From: Gammaproteobacteria bacterium
GTDB lineage: Bacteria > Pseudomonadota > Gammaproteobacteria > Acidiferrobacterales > Acidiferrobacteraceae
Assembly: GCA_028064935.1 (NCBI GenBank)
Contig: JAPTWT010000281.1
Span: 1-64,000 of the forward strand
Direction of reading: 5' to 3'
DNA length: 64,000 bases
The notes beneath the pieces are model-generated. The model was not told the DNA's origin and made no database searches. It saw only the letters and a list, made by a program, of their open reading frames with translations. A program made the translations under genes and the position numbers. Position 1 is the stretch's first letter. Each line of letters begins with the position of its first letter. Below are positions 57,778-64,000 of this stretch, in pieces.

Positions 57778-59031
57778 TCACCTGTCGATCTCGCCGAAAA
57801 CGATGTCCTGGGTGCCGATGATGGCCACCACATCCGCTATCATGTGCCCGCGGGTCATCTCGTCGAGCGCCGCCAGGTGGGCAAATCCGGGGGCGCGGAT
57901 CTTCACACGGAATGGCTTGTTGGCGCCGTCGGACACGAGATAGATGCCGAACTCCCCCTTGGGGTGCTCGACGGCCGCATAGGCCTCGCCCTCGGGGACC
58001 GAATAACCCTCGGTAAAGAGCTTGAAGTGGTGGATCAAGGCCTCCATGTCGGCCTTCATCTCCGCGCGCGAGGGCGGCACAATCTTGTGGTCCGCGGCGA
58101 TCACCGGTCCCGGATTCGCGCGCAACCAGTCGATGCACTGCGCCACGATGCGGTTGGACTGGCGCATCTCCTCGACGCGCACGAGATAGCGATCATAGCA
58201 GTCCCCGTGGACCCCCACCGGTATATCGAAATCCAGCTTGTCGTACACCTCATAGGGCTGCTTCTTGCGCAGATCCCACTCCACCCCAGAGCCCCTCAGC
58301 ATCGGTCCCGTGAACCCAAGCTGCAAGGCGCGCTCCGCGCTCACCACGCCGATGCCGACGGTTCTCTGCTTCCAGATGCGATTATCGGTGAGCAAGGTCT
58401 CGTAGTCATCGATGTAGCCCGGGAACCGCGTGCAGAAGTCGGCCAGGAAATCGAGCAGGCTCCCGCCGCGATTGGCATTCATGCGCGCCACGTCCTGCTC
58501 GTCGTGCCAGCGCGATACGCTATAGTGGGGCATGCTGTCCGGCAGATCACGGTACACCCCGCCCACGCGGTAGTAGCTCGCATGCATGCGCGCGCCCGAC
58601 ACCGCCTCGTACGCGTCCATCAGGTCCTCGCGCTCACGAAAGGCGTACAGGAACACCGTCATGGCGCCGATATCGAGCGCGTGCGCCCCAAGCCACAGCA
58701 GATGATTCAGGATACGCGTGATCTCATCGAACATCACGCGGATGTATTGCGCGCGGATCGGGACGTCGACCTGCAGCAGTTTCTCCAAGGCCATGACGTA
58801 GGCGTGCTCATTGGCCATCATCGACACATAGTCCAGCCGATCCATATAAGGAATCGACTGGTTGTAGGGCTTCGTTTCGGCAAGCTTTTCGGTGGCGCGG
58901 TGCAAAAGCCCTATATGCGGATCGGCGCGCTCTATGACCTCGCCGTCGAGTTCCAGCACCAGGCGCAACACGCCGTGGGCGGCGGGGTGCTGGGGCCCGA
59001 AGTTCATGGTGTAATTACGAATCTCGGCCAC
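57778..59031 (-). CDS. nuoD: NADH-quinone oxidoreductase subunit D
   Basis: The 417-residue protein starts at a GTG with GAGGAGG upstream, and reads [14 protein letters not shown] near its start, then [10 protein letters not shown] and the quinone site Y-D. It is homologous to the large subunit of NiFe hydrogenases and lines the quinone cavity with NuoB. The start overlaps the nuoC end by 17 bases. Confidence 0.95.
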   Translation of the reverse strand: MAEIRNYTMNFGPQHPAAHGVLRLVLELDGEVIERADPHIGLLHRATEKLAETKPYNQSIPYMDRLDYVSMMANEHAYVMALEKLLQVDVPIRAQYIRVMFDEITRILNHLLWLGAHALDIGAMTVFLYAFREREDLMDAYEAVSGARMHASYYRVGGVYRDLPDSMPHYSVSRWHDEQDVARMNANRGGSLLDFLADFCTRFPGYIDDYETLLTDNRIWKQRTVGIGVVSAERALQLGFTGPMLRGSGVEWDLRKKQPYEVYDKLDFDIPVGVHGDCYDRYLVRVEEMRQSNRIVAQCIDWLRANPGPVIAADHKIVPPSRAEMKADMEALIHHFKLFTEGYSVPEGEAYAAVEHPKGEFGIYLVSDGANKPFRVKIRAPGFAHLAALDEMTRGHMIADVVAIIGTQDIVFGEIDR

Positions 59032-59617
59032 CGTAGCCCTCCTCGCGGATGACGCGCGGCACCAGCACGCGCGGCTCGATACTGACAGGTTCGTACACCA
59101 CCCGCCGCTTGTCCGGATCGTAACGCATCTCGACCCGTCCGGAGATCGGAAAATCCTTGCGGAACGGGTGGCCAACGAAACCATAGTCGGTCAGAAGCCG
59201 CCGCAGATCCTTGTGACCCTCGAAGATGAAGCCAAACAGGTCGAAGGCCTCGCGTTCGTACCAATCGGCGGAATTCCACACCCCGGTCAAGGACGCCACC
59301 ACCGGACCCTCGTCGTCGAGAAAGGTGCGCAGGCGCACGCGCCGGTTATGGCGCAGCGACAGAAGGTGGACCACGACCGCAAAGCGCGGCGCGCATCGCT
59401 CGCGTTCCCCATAAGTCAGATAATCCACGCCGCAAAGATCGATAAGCTGCTCGAAACCAAGGCGGGGATCATCACGCAGGACATGGGCACAAGACCGCCA
59501 CTTTTCGCGCGCCAGTTCGAGCGTAAGCTCCCCGTGCTCGGTCTTGGCCGAGACGAGGGCATCGCCCAGGGTTTTTTGGGCGTAGTCGAGGAGGACCTCA
59601 TGCGCTTGTGTGGTCAT
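59015..59617 (-). CDS. nuoC: NADH-quinone oxidoreductase subunit C
   Basis: The 200-residue protein has the 30-kDa-subunit signature [26 protein letters not shown]. It is separate from nuoD, unlike the fused form in E. coli. It lies in the peripheral arm. Confidence 0.94.
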   Translation of the reverse strand: MTTQAHEVLLDYAQKTLGDALVSAKTEHGELTLELAREKWRSCAHVLRDDPRLGFEQLIDLCGVDYLTYGERERCAPRFAVVVHLLSLRHNRRVRLRTFLDDEGPVVASLTGVWNSADWYEREAFDLFGFIFEGHKDLRRLLTDYGFVGHPFRKDFPISGRVEMRYDPDKRRVVYEPVSIEPRVLVPRVIREEGYGGRDS

Positions 59618-59639
59618 GAATTAAGCGGTTGCATCCGAT

Positions 59640-60116
59640 TCAGCGCGCGATCGTATTCGTGCGCCGAATCTTGTTTTGAAGTTGAATGATGCCGTAGAGG
59701 AGCGCTTCGGCCGTGGGCGGGCATCCGGGGACATAGACATCCACCGGCACGATCCGGTCGCAGCCCCGCACCACCGAATACGAATAGTGATAATAACCGC
59801 CTCCATTCGCACATGACCCCATGGAAATGACCCAGCGCGGCTCAGCCATCTGGTCATAGACCTTGCGCAGGGCCGGGGCCATCTTGTTGACGAGCGTACC
59901 GGCCACGATCATGACGTCGGATTGGCGCGGGCTCGGCCGAAACACCACCCCGAAACGATCGAGATCGTAACGCGCGGCGCCGGCATGCATCATCTCGACC
60001 GCGCAGCACGCAAGCCCGAAGGTCATGGGCCAGAGCGAGCCGGTCCGAGTCCAATTGATGAGCTTGTCGGCGGACGTGACGACCCAGCCCTTGTCGAGAC
60101 CGCCTTCTACTCCCAC
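59640..60116 (-). CDS. nuoB: NADH-quinone oxidoreductase subunit B
   Basis: The 158-residue protein (GTG start) has [10 protein letters not shown] (two of the N2 cluster Cys), [10 protein letters not shown] and [10 protein letters not shown], together giving the four ligands of cluster N2. The start overlaps nuoA by ten bases. Confidence 0.95.
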   Translation of the reverse strand: MGVEGGLDKGWVVTSADKLINWTRTGSLWPMTFGLACCAVEMMHAGAARYDLDRFGVVFRPSPRQSDVMIVAGTLVNKMAPALRKVYDQMAEPRWVISMGSCANGGGYYHYSYSVVRGCDRIVPVDVYVPGCPPTAEALLYGIIQLQNKIRRTNTIAR

Positions 60117-60463
60117 TCAAGCGCCCCTTTCATCCACTCGTAGACAAATCCCACAATCAAAATTCCGAGAAACAGGAACATGGCCAGGAAACCGGGCCGT
60201 CCGATCTGTTTCAGGGCCACCGCCCAGGGGAACAAAAAGGCAATCTCAAGATCAAAGACAATGAACAAAATCGCGACGAGATAGTAGCGCACATCGAACT
60301 TCATGCGCGTATCCTCGAAGGCCTCGAAACCACACTCATACGGTGACAGCTTGGCGGAATCCGGGTGATGCGGGGCGACGAGGCGGCCTAGGACCATTGG
60401 CAGGACGCCGACCAGAAGGGCGACGCCTATGAATATCAGAATGGGCAGATAATCGTTTAACAT
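60107..60463 (-). CDS. nuoA: NADH-quinone oxidoreductase subunit A
   Basis: The 118-residue protein has three transmembrane helices and the conserved S-P-Y-E-C-G-F-E loop and [21 protein letters not shown] precedes the ATG. It is the first gene of the complex I operon, with about 160 bases to tRNA-Leu upstream. Confidence 0.95.
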   Translation of the reverse strand: MLNDYLPILIFIGVALLVGVLPMVLGRLVAPHHPDSAKLSPYECGFEAFEDTRMKFDVRYYLVAILFIVFDLEIAFLFPWAVALKQIGRPGFLAMFLFLGILIVGFVYEWMKGALEWE

Positions 60464-60620
60464 CCGCTCTCCTCAAAAAGGGCCTCAAACCGGCTGATCG
60501 CTGGCGAGTCGGCTAGTCTAGGCACCCCGGCGCACCCAAGTCAAGCAGCGGCCTCATGCGATAGATTTATTCTATTTCAAGCAGTTAGCCCACCCTGAAG
60601 GGGTCGACCGGAGGAATAAT

Positions 60621-60705
60621 TGGTGCCGAAGGCGGGACTCGAACCCGCACAGCTTGCGCCACCGCCCCCTCAAGACGGCGTGTCTACCAATTCCACCACT
60701 TCGGC
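60621..60705 (-). tRNA. tRNA-Leu (GAG)
   Basis: The 85-nt gene has a perfect 7-bp acceptor stem (GCCGAAG/CTTCGGC), a class II long variable arm, anticodon loop TTGAGGG with GAG, and encoded CCA. It lies between secG and nuoA, as leuU follows secG in E. coli. It is probably co-transcribed with secG or nuo. Confidence 0.95.
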
Positions 60706-60742
60706 TGATGTAACGATGTCTCGCGCCTCTCCCGGCCCTTCT

Positions 60743-61087
60743 CTAGGGGGCCTTGTGAACCGGTATGCCCGGCACGGAAGACGGTGGAGCCGACTGCGGC
60801 GCCGGGGCGGCCGGCGCCGTATGCTGCACAAGCCTGGTCACGCTCGGGACCGAGTGCGGGCGCGCCGAGAGGTAGGCAAGCCCCAGACTGGTGGCAAAAA
60901 ACAGCGTGGCCAGCACGGCCGTTAGGCGGCTTAAAAACGTGGCCGAACCACGCGCGCCAAACAGGGTCTGCGAGGACCCGCCGCCAAAGGAGGCACCCAT
61001 ATCCGCCCCCTTGCCGTGCTGTACGAGCACGACACCGATGAGCGCGAGCGCCACCAAAACCTGTATGACCATCAAAACCGTCGCCAT
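60743..61087 (-). CDS. secG: preprotein translocase subunit SecG
   Basis: The 114-residue protein has two transmembrane helices around [20 protein letters not shown], the SecG signature, and a Pro/Ala/Ser-rich tail. It aids SecYEG translocation. It follows tpiA by 15 bases on the same strand. Confidence 0.92.
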   Translation of the reverse strand: MATVLMVIQVLVALALIGVVLVQHGKGADMGASFGGGSSQTLFGARGSATFLSRLTAVLATLFFATSLGLAYLSARPHSVPSVTRLVQHTAPAAPAPQSAPPSSVPGIPVHKAP

Positions 61088-61102
61088 GACGTCCTTAAAA
61101 TC

Positions 61103-61870
61103 TCACGCCGATCCGAAACCGGCCGCCCGGCAAATACCGACGAAATCGTCCGCGATGAGGGATGCGCCCCCGATCAAGCCGCCATCGATGTCGGCCCGCG
61201 CAAACAGCTCGCGGGCATTCTGCGCCTTGACGCTGCCGCCGTACAATATCCGCAGACCGGCGGCGGCCTCGGGATTGTGGCGCGCCACGGCGTCACGGAT
61301 GTCACGATGCACCGCCTGCGCCTCGTCGGGGCTCGCGGCACGCCCCGTACCGATCGCCCACACCGGCTCGTAGGCCACGACCGCGCGGTCAAACGCGCGC
61401 GTCCCGCAGGCGGCAAACACCGCATCGATTTGCCGGAGCACGACCTCGCGGGTACGCCCGGCATCGCGCTCCTCGGCCGTCTCTCCCACGCACAGCACGG
61501 GTGTCATATCGGCGGCCAGCGCGCGCGCGAACTTCTGCGCCACCACACCGTCGGTCTCTCCAAACAGCGTGCGCCGCTCCGAGTGGCCTATGATAGCAAA
61601 TTCGCACCCCATGTCGCGCGCCATATCCGCCGAGACCTCACCGGTGTAGGCCCCGCCGGTATAGGCGCTCACATCCTGCGCCCCGCAGGCGATGCCCCGG
61701 CAGTCGCCGAGTCGTTCGCTGGCAAGCCCGAGATAGCAATGCGGCGGGCACACCACGACGTCGACACCGGAGAATGTGGTGGCCTCGGCGGCCACGGCTG
61801 CGAGCAGGGACTGTGCCGTGTGGCGGCGGCCGTTCATCTTCCAGTTTCCCATGACCAATGGCCGGCGCAT
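61103..61870 (-). CDS. tpiA: triosephosphate isomerase
   Basis: The 255-residue TIM barrel has G-N-W-K-M-N (the catalytic Lys), I-I-G-H-S-E-R-R (catalytic His), V-V-A-Y-E-P-V-W-A-I-G-T-G (catalytic Glu), and I-L-Y-G-G-S-V-K (phosphate). It interconverts glyceraldehyde-3-phosphate and dihydroxyacetone phosphate. A promoter-like site lies upstream. Confidence 0.95.
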   Translation of the reverse strand: MRRPLVMGNWKMNGRRHTAQSLLAAVAAEATTFSGVDVVVCPPHCYLGLASERLGDCRGIACGAQDVSAYTGGAYTGEVSADMARDMGCEFAIIGHSERRTLFGETDGVVAQKFARALAADMTPVLCVGETAEERDAGRTREVVLRQIDAVFAACGTRAFDRAVVAYEPVWAIGTGRAASPDEAQAVHRDIRDAVARHNPEAAAGLRILYGGSVKAQNARELFARADIDGGLIGGASLIADDFVGICRAAGFGSA

Positions 61871-61908
61871 GCCTTCCCCCCGAAGTATTCTTTACAAAAT
61901 GCGCGCCG

Positions 61909-61937
61909 ATGTTACCGGCAAGCCGACGGGAAAGCAA
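61909..61937 (-). promoter_or_regulatory. putative promoter of tpiA
   Basis: On the minus strand TTGCTT, a 17-base spacer and TAACAT lie between glmM and tpiA, about 40 bases before the tpiA start. An imperfect inverted repeat TTTCCC...GGGAAA overlaps its upstream edge and could serve as a weak terminator for glmM. Confidence 0.4.
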
Positions 61938-61975
61938 TTTCCCATACCCGGGAAAATCCCCCTCCGTGATCACGG

Positions 61976-63343
61976 TCAGGCGACATCGGCCTCGGCGGCG
62001 GCCTTGGCCACGGCCGAGGCCAACTGTTCGGTCAGCTCCGTCACCGTGCGCGCCTCGGCGGCCTCGACCATGACGCGCACGACAGGCTCGGTCCCCGAGG
62101 GCCGCAAGACCACCCGCCCCTCATGACCCAGGAGCCGCTCCACATCCCTCAAGAGGGCGAGCACGGCCGGGGCACGCACGACATCGCGCGCCGCCACGCC
62201 GCGATTGAGGGTCACATTGACGATGGTCTGCGGGTAGACGTGCATGCCTGCACTCAACTCGGCCAGACTGCGCTCGGACTCGCGCATCGCCGCCAGTACT
62301 TGCAGCGCGGCAATGACGCCGTCGCCGGTGGTCGCCTTGTCGAGGCAGATCACGTGTCCGGAGGCCTCGCCCCCCAGATCCCAGCCGCGCTCCGAGAGCA
62401 GCGCCATCACATAGCGATCACCCACGGGCGCCCGCCCGAATGGGATGCCAAGGCGCCTTAAGGCCTGCTCCAGACCGACATTGCTCATGAGCGTGCCGGC
62501 CACGCCTGCCACGGGTACTCCCATACGTTGGCGGTGCGCCGCGATCATATACAGGATGCGGTCACCGTCGATGACCCTGCCGGCGTGATCGACCATGATC
62601 ACCCGGTCACCATCGCCGTCCAGCGCGATGCCGAGATCAGCCTTTTCGCTCAGTACCGCCGCGCGCAAGGTCTCCGGGCAGGTCGATCCGCATTCGCGGT
62701 TGATATTGAAGCCGTCCGGGGCGTTGCCGATGGCCACCACGTGCGCGCCGAGCTCCTCGAAGACGTGGGGCGCGATCTGGTAGGCGGCGCCATGGGCGCA
62801 ATCCACGACCACCTTCAGTCCGCCGAGCCCCAGGCGGCAAGGGAAGGTGCTCTTGCAGAATTCGATATAGCGGCCGGCGGCGTCCGCGAAGCGCCGCACC
62901 TTGCCAAGCTCGGCCGAGGGCACGGTGCGCATGGGCCTGCGCATCATGGCCTCGATGGCGCACTCGACCTCGTCTGGCAATTTGGTGCCCGACGATGAGA
63001 AGAACTTGATGCCATTGTCCTCGTAGGGATTGTGCGAGGCGCTGATGACGATGCCGGCCTGCGCACGCGCCGTACGCGTGAGATAGGCAATACCCGGGGT
63101 GGGCATGGGCCCTATGAGACGGATGTCCGCGCCCGCCGCGGACAGGCCAGCCTCGAGCGCCGACTCGAGGAGATAACCCGAGATGCGCGTATCCTTGCCG
63201 ATCAGCACGCTGCCGCGATCATCACCCTCCGCCAACAGCACACGCCCGGCGGCCCAGCCCAGCTTGAGCACGGTCTCCGGCGTCACCGGTTCCTCGCCGA
63301 CCCGGCCACGGATCCCATCGGTGCCAAAAAAATGACGTCTCAC
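61976..63343 (-). CDS. glmM: phosphoglucosamine mutase
   Basis: The 455-residue protein (GTG start) opens F-F-G-T-D-G-I-R-G, has the phospho-Ser motif I-S-A-S-H-N-P-Y near residue 100, metal motif D-G-D-G-D-R, substrate loop G-E-A-S-G-H and phosphate site R-P-S-G-T-E-P. It converts glucosamine-6-phosphate to the 1-phosphate for peptidoglycan and LPS. Its GTG overlaps the folP stop (GTGA). Confidence 0.95.
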   Translation of the reverse strand: MRRHFFGTDGIRGRVGEEPVTPETVLKLGWAAGRVLLAEGDDRGSVLIGKDTRISGYLLESALEAGLSAAGADIRLIGPMPTPGIAYLTRTARAQAGIVISASHNPYEDNGIKFFSSSGTKLPDEVECAIEAMMRRPMRTVPSAELGKVRRFADAAGRYIEFCKSTFPCRLGLGGLKVVVDCAHGAAYQIAPHVFEELGAHVVAIGNAPDGFNINRECGSTCPETLRAAVLSEKADLGIALDGDGDRVIMVDHAGRVIDGDRILYMIAAHRQRMGVPVAGVAGTLMSNVGLEQALRRLGIPFGRAPVGDRYVMALLSERGWDLGGEASGHVICLDKATTGDGVIAALQVLAAMRESERSLAELSAGMHVYPQTIVNVTLNRGVAARDVVRAPAVLALLRDVERLLGHEGRVVLRPSGTEPVVRVMVEAAEARTVTELTEQLASAVAKAAAEADVA

Positions 63344-64000
63344 GCTACCCACTCCTTGGGTTCGAATACCCATTCCCAGGCGCGCACCGCTTCTTGCGTC
63401 GCGCGCACATCATGGACGCGTACCACCCGCGCGCCGCCCGCTATGGCCGCGAGCGCGAGCGCAATGCTCGTATGCAAGCGTCCGTCCACCGGCAGGTCCC
63501 AGGGCTCACCGGTCATACGCTTACGCGACAAGCCGGCCAGCACGGGTGCGAGCCGAGCGATCCTCGGCAACGCCCGCAACAGCGCCAGGTTCTCGGCCAA
63601 GTCCTTGCCAAAACCAAAACCCGGATCGATCAGGATGCGGTCGCGCGGGATCCCGGCGTCCTGTGCCGCCTGCAGGCGCGCCTCGAGATAAGAGAGGACC
63701 TCGGTCACCACATCCCGCCCGGCAATACGCGTTCCTATCATGGACGACCCCGCCGGTTCGTGCATCAGACAAACCGGCACCCCGAGGTCGGCCGCTGTCG
63801 CCAGGGCCCCAGGCCTCGTCAAGGCGCGTACGTCATTGATGAACGACGCCCCGGCCGCGACCACCTCGCTCATGACCCGGGGTTCCGAGGTATCGACCGA
63901 CAACGGCACGGGAAAACGCGCCTGCAGGGCGGCGACGACCGGGACCACGCGCGCGCATTCCTCGTCGGGGCTCACCGGCCGTGCCCCGGGCCGGGTCGAC
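63340..64000 (-). CDS. folP: dihydropteroate synthase, 5' part missing at the window edge
   Basis: About 220 codons are visible. The frame begins S-T-R-P-G-A-R-P-V, the pterin-binding motif, and includes V-D-T-S near residue 30, F-I-N-D-V-R-A, the I-D-P-G-F-G-F-G-K motif and L-A-G-L-S-R-K-R. It makes dihydropteroate in folate synthesis. A loop usually read M-H-M-Q-G-x-P is M-H-E-P-A-G-S here. It is the first gene of the folP-glmM pair, which overlap by four bases. Confidence 0.92.
   Translation of the reverse strand, partial: STRPGARPVSPDEECARVVPVVAALQARFPVPLSVDTSEPRVMSEVVAAGASFINDVRALTRPGALATAADLGVPVCLMHEPAGSSMIGTRIAGRDVVTEVLSYLEARLQAAQDAGIPRDRILIDPGFGFGKDLAENLALLRALPRIARLAPVLAGLSRKRMTGEPWDLPVDGRLHTSIALALAAIAGGARVVRVHDVRATQEAVRAWEWVFEPKEWVA

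Noticed and set aside
60561..60575. ATAGA-tttat-TCTAT palindrome before nuoA as an operator
   Set aside because: Arms are only five AT-rich bases and occur easily by chance; noted but not called.

Overview
The window is GC-rich (about two thirds G+C by eye) chromosomal DNA from a proteobacterium, most likely an acidophilic or sulfur/iron-oxidising chemolithotroph of the Gammaproteobacteria/Acidithiobacillia type. An Acidiferrobacter-like organism is my guess, not a demonstration. The reasons are the gene order folP-glmM-tpiA-secG-tRNA-Leu(GAG)-nuoA..N and rimP-nusA-infB-rbfA-truB-rpsO-pnp, a bo3-type quinol oxidase, a Tat-exported HiPIP/Iro-like protein, an exported tandem rhodanese, an exported DsrE-like protein, a five-haem cytochrome c, and mtnA-mtaD-ubiG-HAD phosphatase synteny.

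Layout. 0-12.6 kb is a mosaic of accessory and envelope genes: two small exported peptides that share a KKG-x-M-x-NACG motif, the rhodanese, a GST, an EamA permease, a DUF302 protein, the pentahaem cytochrome, a merT/merP-like pair behind a near-canonical MerR operator-promoter, a GH15 enzyme, a methyltransferase, a TSUP permease and a gamma-glutamyltransferase. 12.9-15.9 kb looks like a small decaying island: an AAA/DUF4143 ATPase, about 0.85 kb of unrecognised DNA, a MazF/PemK-type toxin behind a broken antitoxin frame, and a fragment of an EAL domain. 15.9-20.1 kb is cyoABCD (minus strand), with an FNR-like site near the putative promoter and no cyoE. 20.6-30.4 kb holds mtnA, mtaD-ubiG-HAD phosphatase, queD and a CbbY-like phosphatase, dksA, dedA, and acs-yheT.

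30.4-40.5 kb holds an exported DsrE-like protein, a methyltransferase, and the translation/RNA operon read leftward from a TTGAAG-N16-TATAAT promoter through a rimP leader hairpin to a terminator after pnp. An initiator tRNA gene with a U1.U72 mismatch is divergent from this operon, where many relatives have it co-directional. 40.8-46.0 kb holds an EEP-family protein, a HiPIP, a TonB-dependent receptor, cytochrome b561 and a class II cytochrome c.

46.2-60.5 kb is a complete 14-gene complex I operon (nuoA-N, minus strand), preceded by tRNA-Leu(GAG), secG, tpiA, glmM and the truncated folP at the right edge. Together the genes describe an aerobic respiratory chain (complex I, bo3 oxidase, periplasmic haem and Fe-S carriers) with periplasmic sulfur handling and metal response. 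I found no CRISPR array, rRNA operon or intact transposon. No clearly new multi-gene system is proven; the best leads are the paired Cys-Gly peptides, the trans-acting mer-type operator, the toxin with a broken antitoxin, and the divergent initiator tRNA.
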